DNA of 23,049 bases, taken from Tannerella sp. (GTDB lineage: Bacteria; Bacteroidota; Bacteroidia; Bacteroidales; Tannerellaceae). The stretch is from the NCBI GenBank assembly GCA_031283785.1, contig JAITBC010000079.1, positions 1 through 23,049 on the forward strand, read 5' to 3'. Each line of letters starts with the position of its first letter. The first letter of the stretch is position 1. Below, piece after piece: positions 7,374 to 15,899 of the stretch. A program made the position numbers and the translations under genes. The notes below the pieces were generated by a model, which ran no database searches, was not told where the DNA came from, and saw only the letters and a list, made by a program, of their open reading frames with translations.

Positions 7374-7751
7374 CGAAGTGAAGAAACTTTGCCAGTTTGC
7401 GTTCATGCAAAAAATCAAATTTAAGATTTCGCGCCAAAGATAAAAACTCTTTTTCATATAAACAATACTTTTGCGAAGAAAAACTGCAATTTTCAGCGGT
7501 TATTTTTTGAATGTGCGAATTTGTCGGCAATCCGTAGTAATTAAGTAACATTAATTGCGCAAATTTGCACAGAAAGAAGAGCGGGTAAAATACGGAAAAT
7601 GGCATTACGCCTTGTTCGATTTTGTTGCATTTTAACACAATTCCTGTTGATAAAAGCCGGTCGATCGACTCGCCGAGATACATATGACGATTGATTGAAC
7701 TTTTTTTGGATGGAAAGCCTTTATTTCCGTTGGAATGTCGAAGTTTTTAAC
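7325..7751. other. divergent intergenic region, AT-rich, no convincing gene
   Basis: This stretch separates the leftward operon from the rightward macroglobulin gene and holds a promoter for each. The roughly 260 bases between the two promoters are AT-rich and contain a 10-base palindrome, GCAAATTTGC (7559-7568), that might be an operator. A minus-strand frame of 105 codons (7366-7683) crosses it, but its product has no recognisable motif and it overlaps the operon promoter. No tRNA or clear ncRNA fold was seen. Confidence 0.5.
7435..7466 (-). promoter_or_regulatory. Bacteroidetes-type promoter of the leftward operon
   Basis: On the minus strand there is ATTG (complement of 7463-7466), a 20-base gap, then a perfect TAnnTTTG box reading TATCTTTG (complement of 7435-7442). 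The predicted transcript starts near 7428 and has a leader of about 100 bases before propeller copy 2. A second perfect -7 box (TAAATTTG, complement of 7417-7424) lies just downstream but lacks a matching TTTG at the right distance. Confidence 0.6.
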
Positions 7752-7759
7752 TAAGTTTG
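7729..7759 (+). promoter_or_regulatory. Bacteroidetes-type promoter of the macroglobulin gene
   Basis: GTTG (7729-7732), a 19-base gap and a perfect TAnnTTTG box, TAAGTTTG (7752-7759), put transcription start near 7765. This lies downstream of the ATG at 7735, so it supports the ATG at 7783 as the true start. Confidence 0.55.
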
Positions 7760-7782
7760 CGGGGACATTAGAAAGTGTAAGT

Positions 7783-10700
7783 ATGAGGAAAATATTTTAT
7801 ATGATAATGATAGGGGCGGTTTCCGTGAGCGCCTGTATGTCGCAAAACAAGCCGGTTGCAGGAAGTGATATGAATAAGTATGTAAATGAATGGGCGGAAA
7901 TCGAACAACTTCGCCAACAAGGACTGCCGCAATCGATGCTGCCTAAAGTGGATACGATTTACCGGAAAGCTCTATCGGAGAAAAACTACGGACAGCTGAT
8001 AAAAGCCCTTATTTTCCGGATAAACAGCATGGGTGTCATCGAAGAAAACGATGAAGGCGCGAACATGATTTTCCGAACGCTCAAAAAAGATGCGGAAATG
8101 TTGCCCCAGCCGGCAAAATCGGTCGTTTATTCGATGATTGCACAAATGTATGAAGAATATTACATTCAGAATGGTTGGGTAATAAACCGGCGTACGAACG
8201 CCGTGACCGATGTGGATGATGTTCATACCTGGAATGCACGCCGCCTGTCGGAAGAGGCTGTCGGATATTATCGCCTTTCGCTGAGTGACCGTAAGACTTT
8301 GCAAAACGAACCGATTGGCAATTTTGGAGACATCCTGCTCGAAGGATACGATGCCGCTGGTCAGCCTTCGTTATATGACTTGCTGGCAAAGAGGGCGCTG
8401 GCATATTTCTCCTCGAACTTTAACGTCCATTCCCTGCCACAGCAGGTTTTCGCCATAAATGATCCCGCTTATTTTGCCGATGCACGGGAATTTGTAAAAT
8501 TGAATATCCATTCGGCTGATTCGCTTTCGCCGGCATATCTGTCGCTGAAAATATATCAGGAACTGCTGCGTTTTCATATCGGGAAATCCGGTTACGGCGC
8601 TTTGGCGGGAAAAGCGAACGACGACATGGCGGCGCTGATAGATGTGGACTTGCGCCGTATCGCTTTCCTGCGCGACAAAGGAGTGTATGCCGATAATGAC
8701 AACTTGTATGAAAATGCGCTGGTAGAAATGGGTGAAACGTATAAAGCATATACTCACAATGTGCGGGTTCTGCTTCAACTCGGTAATTTTTATTTGCTTA
8801 GAGGCGACGCATGGAGGAATGATAAAACGGAGCATAATAAAGCGGGTTATGTGAAAACTTATCGTATTTGTGAGCGGATCGAAAATGAATATCCCGGTCA
8901 AACGGATGAAAACCTGAAAGCGTTGAAGGATGCTATCCGGAAAAAAGAAATGAATTTGCGTGTGGAAGAATCGCAACTTCCGGACAAACCGTTTTTGGCA
9001 CTGTTGAAATACCGGAATATGAACGCTTTATATCAGATAACGTACAAAATATCGGAACAGGAAGCGATTGATTATATGGGTACCGGCGGCCGCTCCGGTC
9101 GGAAATACAGGAACATATCCGATTTTATACGTTCCTTACAAAAAGAGCCTGAACGGAAACAAATACAACTTCCCGGACAGTCCGACTTTCAATATTATAC
9201 GACAGAAATCAAAATAGACCCGCTGGAAAAAGGGCTGTATCTGATTTTGTTTGCCGATACGGAATATCCGCCGTTATCGTCCGACGTATGGACGTCCGTT
9301 TTTATCCAGGCATCGTCCCTGACGGCTTACGACCGTACGGCGGATGGCGTCACGACCGTTACGGTTACGAATCGGGAAACCGGGGAGCCGGTGTCGGGAG
9401 CTAAAATCACAATGCGTAATGATACAACTAAATATTCGTCGTTTATAAGTGATAAAAACGGCATGGCGAAAAGCGCAAAAAGGAGCGAATATCAGACGCC
9501 GAACTGCTATGATGTAACATATAGAGACGATAAATTGCTGGTGTTCAATATTTCATATAACCAGCGGCTTTATACCGATAAAGATCACGACAACGCCGTT
9601 TTATTTACCGACCGCTCCGTCTACCGTCCCGGACAGACGGTATATTTCAAGGCGGTTTTGTTTTGCAATACGACGGACGGCAGCCGGACGCTGCTTTGCG
9701 GGGAAACGGTAAATCTGCGTTTTCGGGATGTGAACCGGCAGATTATTGCGGAAAAAACGCTTACGTCGAATGATTTCGGCAGCGTAGACGGTAATTTTAC
9801 GATTCCGCAGGGTCTGCTGAACGGGCACATGACGATCGAATGTTCCGATTTTGCCTCTGTTGCCATACAGGTGGAAGAATATAAGCGCCCGACATTCGCA
9901 GTGAAATTTAATCCTGTAGGAGGTAATTTTGCGCTGAACGAACAGGTGGAAGTGACCGCAAATGCAAAAGCGCTGGCCGGATATGCGATAGATCATGCCG
10001 ACGTCAGCTACAGGATCGTCAGGAGCGTAAAGAATCGTTATCTTTACGGATGGTATCCGCCGTTCAACAATAGAAACAGGGAGATCGCTTCGGGTGTTCT
10101 CAAAACGGATGAGAAAGGCGATTTTTCAATTGAGTTTAAAGCATTGGCCGACGATGTGAAGGACGATAGGATGATTTACGTCTACACCGTCACGGCAGAT
10201 GTGACGGATGTTAACGGCGAAACGCGCAGCGCATCGGCTGACGTGCAGATCGGGAATAAACCGTTGCTTGTGAATACGAACCTGCCGGACGAAGTTTCAT
10301 CCGGCAAGCTGAACGACTATACTGTCGAAACGACGAACCTGAACGGCGACTTCACGCCCGCGTCCGTACGGGTGGAAATCGTACCGCTTAAACAGCCTGC
10401 CGGTATCCTGCGGAACCGTATCTGGAGGAACGAACAGATAGATGTTTATACGATTCCCGAAAGCGATTTCCGAAAATATTTCCCGCTCGACGCCTATGGC
10501 GATGAGCTTAACCCTGCTAACTTTGAGGAATCGGGAACAATCTCCCGATATGCAATCGAAACGGAGAATAATAAGAAACTGGATTTGACGTCGTTAAAGC
10601 AGTCGGGTTATTATAAAATAAAACTTACGGCAGATAACCGGAAGGGCGTTGTCGTTGAAAATATCCGCTATGTTCACCTGTCGGGCGATAAACCTGAAAA

Positions 10701-13700
10701 GATCGGTAATATGGACAAATGGATAAAGAGCGTGAAGACGACGGCAGAGCCGGGAGAAAATGCGGAATTTCTGATAGCCGGAGGCGCGGAAAATACGTAT
10801 GTCTATTGTGAAATGATACACAAAGACCGGATTGTGGAGGCGAAATGGATAAAAACCGGCACGACGCCGTCCGTCGTCGCTTATCCTGTCGAGGAAACGC
10901 ATCGCGGCGGTTTTGCCCTGCAGTTCAGCATGATCCGGGATAACCGGAAGTATTCGGCGGTCGTACCCGTAGTTGTTCCTTATACAAATAAAATGTTAGA
11001 TGTGGAACTTGCCACGTTCCGCGATAAACTGTTGCCGGGAGAAAATGAAACATGGACAATGAAAGTGAGCAATAAAAAGGGAGACCGTGAAACGGCAGAG
11101 ATTGTCGCATCCCTGTATGATGCTTCGCTGGATGAGTTCAAGCCGCACCGCTGGCCGGATGTCTCGGCCGTTTATTTTCAGCACGCAAATGCATATCTAT
11201 ACCGGTGGTATTACAATGCGATTGAGATATATGCAGGATCGGAGACGCAAAATAACGTTCCGGATGTCGCCGTCGCCGTTAAGCCTCCGGTTTTTCTTAC
11301 CGATATAAATTGGTTTGACAGGAGTTACCTTGACGTTTTTTACGTTAATTCGGCGGCATTTGGCCATCCTGTAATGATTAGAGGACGAAGCCTGGACAGG
11401 GAGACGAACCGTAAAGTTCTTGCGGCAGAATCGCAAATGGCGTCTTTAGATGAGGTTGTTACGATCGGTTACGGCCGGCTGAAACAGGATGCAGCCGTAG
11501 GGTCGCCTGTCCTGCCGGCGGCGGCACCGGAAGATGCACAGAGGGCTTCGGACGACAGGCCGGCACTCCCCCCGGACGCCGCCCTCGCAGCCGTGCAGAC
11601 GCGTACGAATTTTGAGGAAACGGCATTTTTCTATCCGAATTTGCGCACGAACGAACAGGGCGAGACGCTTATTGAATTTACTGTTCCCGAAGCGCTTACA
11701 CGCTGGCGGCTGTTGAGTTTCGCTCATACGAAAGATCTTAAAACAGGCTCGTACACAAACGAACTCATTACACGGAAACAGGTTGCCGTAAGCGCTAACC
11801 CGCCGCGATTCTTCAGGGAAAACGACAGGATCGTGTTTACCGCTAAAATAAATAACCTGACGGAATCGGAACTTGGCGGACAGGCGTTGCTCCGTTTGTA
11901 TGACGCGGAGACGATGCAGCCGGTTGATGATGCCGTCATACAATCGGAAAAGAAGCCCGTATTCGGCGTGAAAGCGGGAGAAAGCGCCGGCCTTCGCTGG
12001 GAACTTGCAATCCCCGAAGGGCTGCGGGCGATTACATATAAGGTTACGGCACAGGCAGGCACACATGCCGACGGAGAAGAAAAAACGATTCCCGTGATGA
12101 CCAATTCCATGCTTGTCACCGAAACCCTTCCTTTCAGCATCCGCGCCGGTAAAGAAAAAAATCTTACGTTCGACAGATTTGTGAACAACCGCTCGGCGTC
12201 GCTTCGCCACTATCGCCTGACGCTGGAATTTACGTCGGCGCCGGCATGGTATGCCGTGCAGGCGTTGCCGTATATCATGGAATATCCGTACGAATGTGCC
12301 GAACAAACGTTTTCACGTTACTATGCCAACGCGCTTGCTGCGACGATCGTGAACAAAACGCCCCGTATCCGGCAGATTTTCGATTTATGGAAAACGTTCG
12401 ACGGCGGCGAAGCGTTGATGTCGAATCTGGAGAAAAACCGGGAGTTGAAACAAGTCATACTTGAGGAAACACCCTGGGTAGCGCAGGCGAAAAGCGAAAC
12501 GGAACGCAAAAAACGTATCGGCCTGTTGTTCGACCTGAACCGTATGAGCAGCGAAATGAGCCGGACATTCAACAAACTGAAAAATATGCAACATGGCGAC
12601 GGCGGTTTCCCCTGGTTTGAAGGACAGCTTTCGAACAGGTATATTACGCAGCATATTGTGGCGGGCATGGCTCATCTTGAAAAACTGGACGCGGCATGGG
12701 AAAATAATTCTGCCGAGGCAGCCCAAATGATAGAGCGTGGCTTATCTTTTCTTGATAAAGAAGTGTTGCATGATTATGAGGTTTTGATTGACGGGAAATC
12801 GAATCGGGAAGAACAGCATATAAGCTCCCTGCAGTTACATTATTTATATGCTTGTAGCTTTAGCGGACACCGGCATTCAGGGAAACAAAAAGAAGCATTT
12901 GACTTTTATCTGGAACAAGCCGGGCGATTCTGGAAAAATTTCTCTACGTATGATAAAGCGATGGCCGCACTTGTGATGCACCGGAACAGTCGGACGGAAA
13001 TAGCGGCGGCGATTATCCGCTCGCTGAAAGAACGTGCGCAACGGTCCGAAGAACTGGGTATGTATTGGAAGGATAATGTCGCCGGCTATTTCTGGTATCA
13101 GGCTCCCGTAGAGACGCAGGCGATGCTTGTTGAAGCGTTCGACGAAGTCGCTTCGGATCGGGATGCGGTCGAAGAAATGAAAATATGGCTGCTTCGCAAT
13201 AAGCAGGCGAACGACTGGAAAACGACCAAAGCAACTTCGGAAGCTATTTATGCGTTGTTGATGACGGGTGACGGTCTGTCGGACGAATCGAAACGGATAG
13301 AAGTAGAGCTGGCCGGCAAGCCGCTGGCAGCAGTAGCGAAAGAACGAATCAACCCCGAACCGGGTACAGGCTACGTGAAAACAAGCTGGCAGGGTAGCGA
13401 TATCACCGCTTCGCTGGGCGAGCTGAAAGTGAAAAATCCGAACAGTAACGGTATTGCCTGGGGAGGAATGTACTGGCAATATTTCGAACGGCTGGATAAA
13501 ATTACATCGGCGGAAACAAACCTGAAGATGAATAAACAGTTGTTTCTGCGAACGCTCACGGACAAAGGCGAGACGCTGCAGCCGATAACCGAAAGCGACA
13601 GGCTGAAAGTCGGCGACCTCGTTCGTGTAAGAATGGAATTACGCGCCGGTCGCGACTACGAATACGTACACTTGAAAGACATGCGGGCTGCAGGTTTCGA

Positions 13701-13953
13701 ACCTGTAAGTACGCGTTCGGGAAGTCGCTATCAAGACGGATTATGGTATTACGAGAGCGTGAAAGACGCTTCCGTAAACTTTTTCATCCACTACCTGCCC
13801 AAAGGCGTGTATGTGTTTGAGTATGACCTGCGCGTGTCGCACGCCGGCGATTTCTCAAACGGAATAACGACATTCCAGTGCATGTATGCTCCCGAATTCG
13901 CTTCGCACAGCGAAGGATTCCGCTTGTCGGTCAACGGTGCGGGAAAAGAGTAA
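7783..13953 (+). CDS. alpha-2-macroglobulin family lipoprotein with thioester motif
   Basis: The start at 7783 gives a lipoprotein signal, MRKIFYMIMIGAVSVSAC, with lipid-modified Cys18. The frame stays open from 7735, but that start lies upstream of the predicted transcript start. The 2056-residue product has a long helical N-terminal region, then macroglobulin beta domains (for example DRSVYRPGQTVYFKAV, about 610-625). The A2M domain starts near 1281 (AFFYPNLRTNEQGE), the thioester motif CAEQ is at 1505-1508, and a helical thioester-ring region follows (HGDGGFPWFEG). Bacterial macroglobulins are thought to trap attacking proteases: cleavage of a bait segment exposes the thioester, which bonds to the protease. 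Oddly, residues 1222-1231 read LDEVVTIGYG, like the SusC/RagA signature, just before a proline/alanine-rich linker and the A2M domain, where a bait region is expected. The usual partner, a PBP1C-type penicillin-binding protein, is not adjacent. It appears to be transcribed alone. Confidence 0.92.
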   Translation: MRKIFYMIMIGAVSVSACMSQNKPVAGSDMNKYVNEWAEIEQLRQQGLPQSMLPKVDTIYRKALSEKNYGQLIKALIFRINSMGVIEENDEGANMIFRTLKKDAEMLPQPAKSVVYSMIAQMYEEYYIQNGWVINRRTNAVTDVDDVHTWNARRLSEEAVGYYRLSLSDRKTLQNEPIGNFGDILLEGYDAAGQPSLYDLLAKRALAYFSSNFNVHSLPQQVFAINDPAYFADAREFVKLNIHSADSLSPAYLSLKIYQELLRFHIGKSGYGALAGKANDDMAALIDVDLRRIAFLRDKGVYADNDNLYENALVEMGETYKAYTHNVRVLLQLGNFYLLRGDAWRNDKTEHNKAGYVKTYRICERIENEYPGQTDENLKALKDAIRKKEMNLRVEESQLPDKPFLALLKYRNMNALYQITYKISEQEAIDYMGTGGRSGRKYRNISDFIRSLQKEPERKQIQLPGQSDFQYYTTEIKIDPLEKGLYLILFADTEYPPLSSDVWTSVFIQASSLTAYDRTADGVTTVTVTNRETGEPVSGAKITMRNDTTKYSSFISDKNGMAKSAKRSEYQTPNCYDVTYRDDKLLVFNISYNQRLYTDKDHDNAVLFTDRSVYRPGQTVYFKAVLFCNTTDGSRTLLCGETVNLRFRDVNRQIIAEKTLTSNDFGSVDGNFTIPQGLLNGHMTIECSDFASVAIQVEEYKRPTFAVKFNPVGGNFALNEQVEVTANAKALAGYAIDHADVSYRIVRSVKNRYLYGWYPPFNNRNREIASGVLKTDEKGDFSIEFKALADDVKDDRMIYVYTVTADVTDVNGETRSASADVQIGNKPLLVNTNLPDEVSSGKLNDYTVETTNLNGDFTPASVRVEIVPLKQPAGILRNRIWRNEQIDVYTIPESDFRKYFPLDAYGDELNPANFEESGTISRYAIETENNKKLDLTSLKQSGYYKIKLTADNRKGVVVENIRYVHLSGDKPEKIGNMDKWIKSVKTTAEPGENAEFLIAGGAENTYVYCEMIHKDRIVEAKWIKTGTTPSVVAYPVEETHRGGFALQFSMIRDNRKYSAVVPVVVPYTNKMLDVELATFRDKLLPGENETWTMKVSNKKGDRETAEIVASLYDASLDEFKPHRWPDVSAVYFQHANAYLYRWYYNAIEIYAGSETQNNVPDVAVAVKPPVFLTDINWFDRSYLDVFYVNSAAFGHPVMIRGRSLDRETNRKVLAAESQMASLDEVVTIGYGRLKQDAAVGSPVLPAAAPEDAQRASDDRPALPPDAALAAVQTRTNFEETAFFYPNLRTNEQGETLIEFTVPEALTRWRLLSFAHTKDLKTGSYTNELITRKQVAVSANPPRFFRENDRIVFTAKINNLTESELGGQALLRLYDAETMQPVDDAVIQSEKKPVFGVKAGESAGLRWELAIPEGLRAITYKVTAQAGTHADGEEKTIPVMTNSMLVTETLPFSIRAGKEKNLTFDRFVNNRSASLRHYRLTLEFTSAPAWYAVQALPYIMEYPYECAEQTFSRYYANALAATIVNKTPRIRQIFDLWKTFDGGEALMSNLEKNRELKQVILEETPWVAQAKSETERKKRIGLLFDLNRMSSEMSRTFNKLKNMQHGDGGFPWFEGQLSNRYITQHIVAGMAHLEKLDAAWENNSAEAAQMIERGLSFLDKEVLHDYEVLIDGKSNREEQHISSLQLHYLYACSFSGHRHSGKQKEAFDFYLEQAGRFWKNFSTYDKAMAALVMHRNSRTEIAAAIIRSLKERAQRSEELGMYWKDNVAGYFWYQAPVETQAMLVEAFDEVASDRDAVEEMKIWLLRNKQANDWKTTKATSEAIYALLMTGDGLSDESKRIEVELAGKPLAAVAKERINPEPGTGYVKTSWQGSDITASLGELKVKNPNSNGIAWGGMYWQYFERLDKITSAETNLKMNKQLFLRTLTDKGETLQPITESDRLKVGDLVRVRMELRAGRDYEYVHLKDMRAAGFEPVSTRSGSRYQDGLWYYESVKDASVNFFIHYLPKGVYVFEYDLRVSHAGDFSNGITTFQCMYAPEFASHSEGFRLSVNGAGKE

Positions 13954-13988
13954 CCGGACACCACCAAAGTATAGTAAAGGTCCGGTTA
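13951..13988 (+). terminator. hairpin at the macroglobulin stop codon
   Basis: TAACCGGAC (13951-13959) and GTCCGGTTA (13980-13988) form a perfect 9-base-pair stem with a 20-base loop. The stop codon is the first three bases of the stem. No T-run follows, so it is either an RNA 3'-end stabiliser or part of a termination region together with the second hairpin at 13995-14018. Confidence 0.5.
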
Positions 13989-13994
13989 TCTCAA

Positions 13995-14018
13995 AAATTA
14001 CCATATACGTGGTATTTT
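13995..14018 (+). terminator. small hairpin followed by TTTT, overlapping the sigma promoter
   Basis: TACCA (13999-14003), a 6-base loop and TGGTA (14010-14014) form a stem followed by TTTT (14015-14018). Four A residues precede the stem, so it extends with one bulged T and could act in both directions. The TTTT is also the candidate -33 box of the sigma gene promoter. Confidence 0.4.
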
Positions 14019-14045
14019 CAATGAATGAAGATATCCGTATCTTTG
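14015..14045 (+). promoter_or_regulatory. Bacteroidetes-type promoter of the ECF sigma gene
   Basis: TTTT (14015-14018), 19 bases, then a perfect TATCTTTG (14038-14045). Predicted start near 14051 leaves a leader of about 26 bases before the ATG at 14077. The consensus form suggests housekeeping-sigma transcription of the regulator. Confidence 0.55.
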
Positions 14046-14076
14046 TATCGTTAAAATCGTTCACGCAGACTCTCAA

Positions 14077-14637
14077 ATGGAAAAATTATTTTGTGAAGAA
14101 ATGGTCGATGATATTTTCCTTCTTAAACGAATTGGAGAAAACGACAAAGAGGCATTCAAATGCTTGTTTGACACTTATTTTGTGCCCTTATGCCGTTTTG
14201 TCCGTACTTTCGTAAATGATTGTTCGGTAGCCGAAGATATTGTCATGGATATTTTTACCACAGTCTGGGAAAAAAGGAACGAACTGGAAATTGATGTATC
14301 ATGGAAAGCCTATCTTTTCCGGTCTGCCCGCAATAGAGCATTGAATTATATTCGCGACAATGAGCGGTTTGTATCCGTATCCGACTGGTCATTTTACGAC
14401 ATAACCGAAACAGACCATCCATACGAACTGGCGGAACTGGAACGCCTTATTCGTGAAGCCGTCAGTTCATTACCCGATCATTGCAGAGAGGTATTCCGCA
14501 AAAGCCGCTTCGAACACCATACCAACAAGGAAATAGCGACAACACTGAATATATCCGTCAAATACGTTGAGGCGCAGATAACCAAAGCATTAAAGTTGAT
14601 CAGGAAATATCTTGGCGATTCGTATACCTGTCCTTGA
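14077..14637 (+). CDS. ECF RNA polymerase sigma factor (Bacteroides PUL type)
   Basis: The 186-residue product has the two-domain layout of extracytoplasmic-function sigma factors. Region 2, about residues 25-90, contains LCRFVRTFVNDCSVAEDIVMD and FTTVWEKR, for -10 binding and core polymerase contact. Region 4, about 125-177, contains SLPDHCREVFRKSRFEHHTNKEIA followed by the helix-turn-helix ISVKYVEAQITKALKLIRKY, for -35 binding. It belongs to the family that Bacteroides uses to switch on SusC/SusD loci, often for host glycans. The FecR anti-sigma gene follows 70 bases later and the SusC receptor with an STN domain comes next, so the three should form one trans-envelope signalling chain. The ATG at 14077 fits the family start and the promoter just upstream. 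Confidence 0.93.
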   Translation: MEKLFCEEMVDDIFLLKRIGENDKEAFKCLFDTYFVPLCRFVRTFVNDCSVAEDIVMDIFTTVWEKRNELEIDVSWKAYLFRSARNRALNYIRDNERFVSVSDWSFYDITETDHPYELAELERLIREAVSSLPDHCREVFRKSRFEHHTNKEIATTLNISVKYVEAQITKALKLIRKYLGDSYTCP

Positions 14638-14707
14638 TAATTTTTTTCATAAAACCGGTAGGGTTCTCCATGTTTTGTGTGTCTTACGGAAAAATACCAT
14701 ATATATA

Positions 14708-15712
14708 ATGAAAAAACATGTTCCCTGGGATCTGCTGATATCCCATCTGAAACAGGAAAACAATACAGAGGAAGAGGCCGTGTTGACGCAATGGCGTAAT
14801 ACGGACGAAAACGAAGCCTTTTACAGGGACATTGTATCCTTGTGGGAAGAAATTCGCAGTGAAGCGGCAGCTTATGACCCCGATAAGGAATATTACTGGA
14901 AACAATTGGAAATACGAATAAACAAAAAAGCAAAGAAAAAATACCTTCCCGTCCCATTGCGCAAACTCCGTATGGCGGTTGCCGCTGCATCCGTTTTATT
15001 AATCCTTTCGATAACCGCCGCCTATTGGTTCGGCAAGATTTATTCCCTGCCGAAAATAAGCACTCAGAGCTGCAAGGCTGTGAATGGGAAAACGCAAATC
15101 ATCCTCCCGGACGGAAGCCTTGTATGGTTAAATATTGGTTCTGTATTAACGTATGAAACATCGTATCTTCGCAATCGGGAAGTAAAACTGGACGGGGAAG
15201 CGCTTTTTGATGTATGCGGAGATCGCGGGCATCCGTTTACGGTATATGCAAACGACGATGTGCGGGTAAAAGCGCTCGGCACACGTTTCAATGTGCAGGC
15301 GTATTCTGCGGATGCAGATATACGCGTGGCGTTGCTGGAAGGAAAAGTCGGCATTTTTGCAGGCGAACAGATATTAAACATGAATCCGGGTGAAATTGTC
15401 TCTTTCAACCGGGAAACACATTTGTTTTCCGGCATGGAGGACGATGTTTCCTTCGAATCATGTTGGGCAAGTAATGCCTGTTCCTTTGAGGCAAAACCAC
15501 TCGGTTATATATGCAAGTATCTGGAACGCTGGTATAATGTCGATATTCAACTTGACCCGGCAATTTCCGAATCGCAGGTCTACACATTCTCCATCACGGA
15601 TGAACCGCTTGAAATGGTACTCCGGATCATGTCACGCATTAACCCCATCCGATATTCATTCGACGACGAACGGATGGTTACGATAAAAAATGTCCAACCC
15701 TTAAAACAGTAA
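14708..15712 (+). CDS. FecR-type anti-sigma factor
   Basis: The start MKKHVPWDLL at 14708 was chosen over an upstream in-frame ATG at 14612, which lies inside the sigma gene and adds a non-family extension. The 334-residue product has a cytoplasmic N-terminal sigma-binding region (1-85), one membrane helix (about 88-107, rich in A, V, L, I), and a periplasmic FecR domain. The FecR domain includes ILPDGSLVWLNIGS (132-145), VKLDGEALFDV and VKALGTRFNVQAY. A C-terminal DUF4974-type domain includes EPLEMVLRIMSRI. In the known scheme it holds the sigma factor at the membrane until contact with the STN domain of the outer-membrane receptor triggers its release. It lies directly between its presumed partners, the sigma gene and susC. 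Confidence 0.92.
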   Translation: MKKHVPWDLLISHLKQENNTEEEAVLTQWRNTDENEAFYRDIVSLWEEIRSEAAAYDPDKEYYWKQLEIRINKKAKKKYLPVPLRKLRMAVAAASVLLILSITAAYWFGKIYSLPKISTQSCKAVNGKTQIILPDGSLVWLNIGSVLTYETSYLRNREVKLDGEALFDVCGDRGHPFTVYANDDVRVKALGTRFNVQAYSADADIRVALLEGKVGIFAGEQILNMNPGEIVSFNRETHLFSGMEDDVSFESCWASNACSFEAKPLGYICKYLERWYNVDIQLDPAISESQVYTFSITDEPLEMVLRIMSRINPIRYSFDDERMVTIKNVQPLKQ

Positions 15713-15740
15713 TTACCTATGAAAAGAAACAAGTAGAAAT

Positions 15741-15770
15741 AAAAAAAAGCTGCCGGGCAACACCGACAGC
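15741..15770 (-). terminator. intrinsic terminator, minus strand
   Basis: Read on the minus strand, GCTGTCGG and CCGGCAGC pair around a 6-base loop (TGTTGC) and are followed at once by eight T residues (complement of 15741-15748). The middle pair is a G-U wobble in the minus-strand RNA but a C-A mismatch in the plus-strand RNA, and there is no T-run on the plus side. The hairpin is therefore built for leftward transcription. Confidence 0.75.
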
Positions 15771-15862
15771 CTCCGGAAGAAAAACTTCCATAATCGTGAG
15801 AACATCTGAATCCTGATTGAAAATGAACCTTCGGACAGCGATTCGCAATGTTAACAAAATTA
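15741..15862 (-). ncRNA. candidate antisense small RNA between fecR and susC (DonS-like)
   Basis: A minus-strand promoter at 15869-15899 points left, and an intrinsic terminator lies about 120 bases on (15741-15770). No protein frame of note is in between. The RNA would be complementary to the susC leader, beginning about 14 bases upstream of the susC ATG. A small second hairpin, GGAAG and CTTCC around a five-base loop (15775-15789), sits before the terminator. In Bacteroides, cis-encoded antisense RNAs such as DonS repress SusC-type loci governed by ECF sigma/anti-sigma pairs; this has a similar layout. Transcription itself is inferred, not shown. Confidence 0.6.
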
Positions 15863-15868
15863 ATTTTA

Positions 15869-15899
15869 CAAAAGTATGAATAATATAAGACTATTCAAA
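15869..15899 (-). promoter_or_regulatory. consensus promoter reading antisense across the susC start
   Basis: On the minus strand there is a perfect TTTG (complement of 15896-15899), a 19-base gap, and a perfect TAnnTTTG box reading TACTTTTG (complement of 15869-15876). The -7 box overlaps the first base of the susC start codon. The predicted start is near 15862. Confidence 0.6.

Noticed and set aside
7366..7683. 105-codon minus-strand frame upstream of propeller copy 2, considered as a precursor peptide or small gene
   Set aside because: No GG leader, no signal, AT-rich composition like noncoding DNA, no ribosome-binding signal, and the operon promoter lies inside it.
7735..7782. Upstream in-frame start of the macroglobulin gene (16 extra residues)
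   Set aside because: It would bury the lipoprotein signal and lies upstream of the predicted transcription start near 7765.
11446..12306. 286-codon minus-strand frame opposite the macroglobulin gene
   Set aside because: Antisense shadow; the plus strand here encodes conserved macroglobulin motifs.
14612..14707. Upstream in-frame start of the FecR gene
   Set aside because: Overlaps the sigma factor gene and adds residues unlike FecR proteins; MKKHVPWDLL is the normal form.
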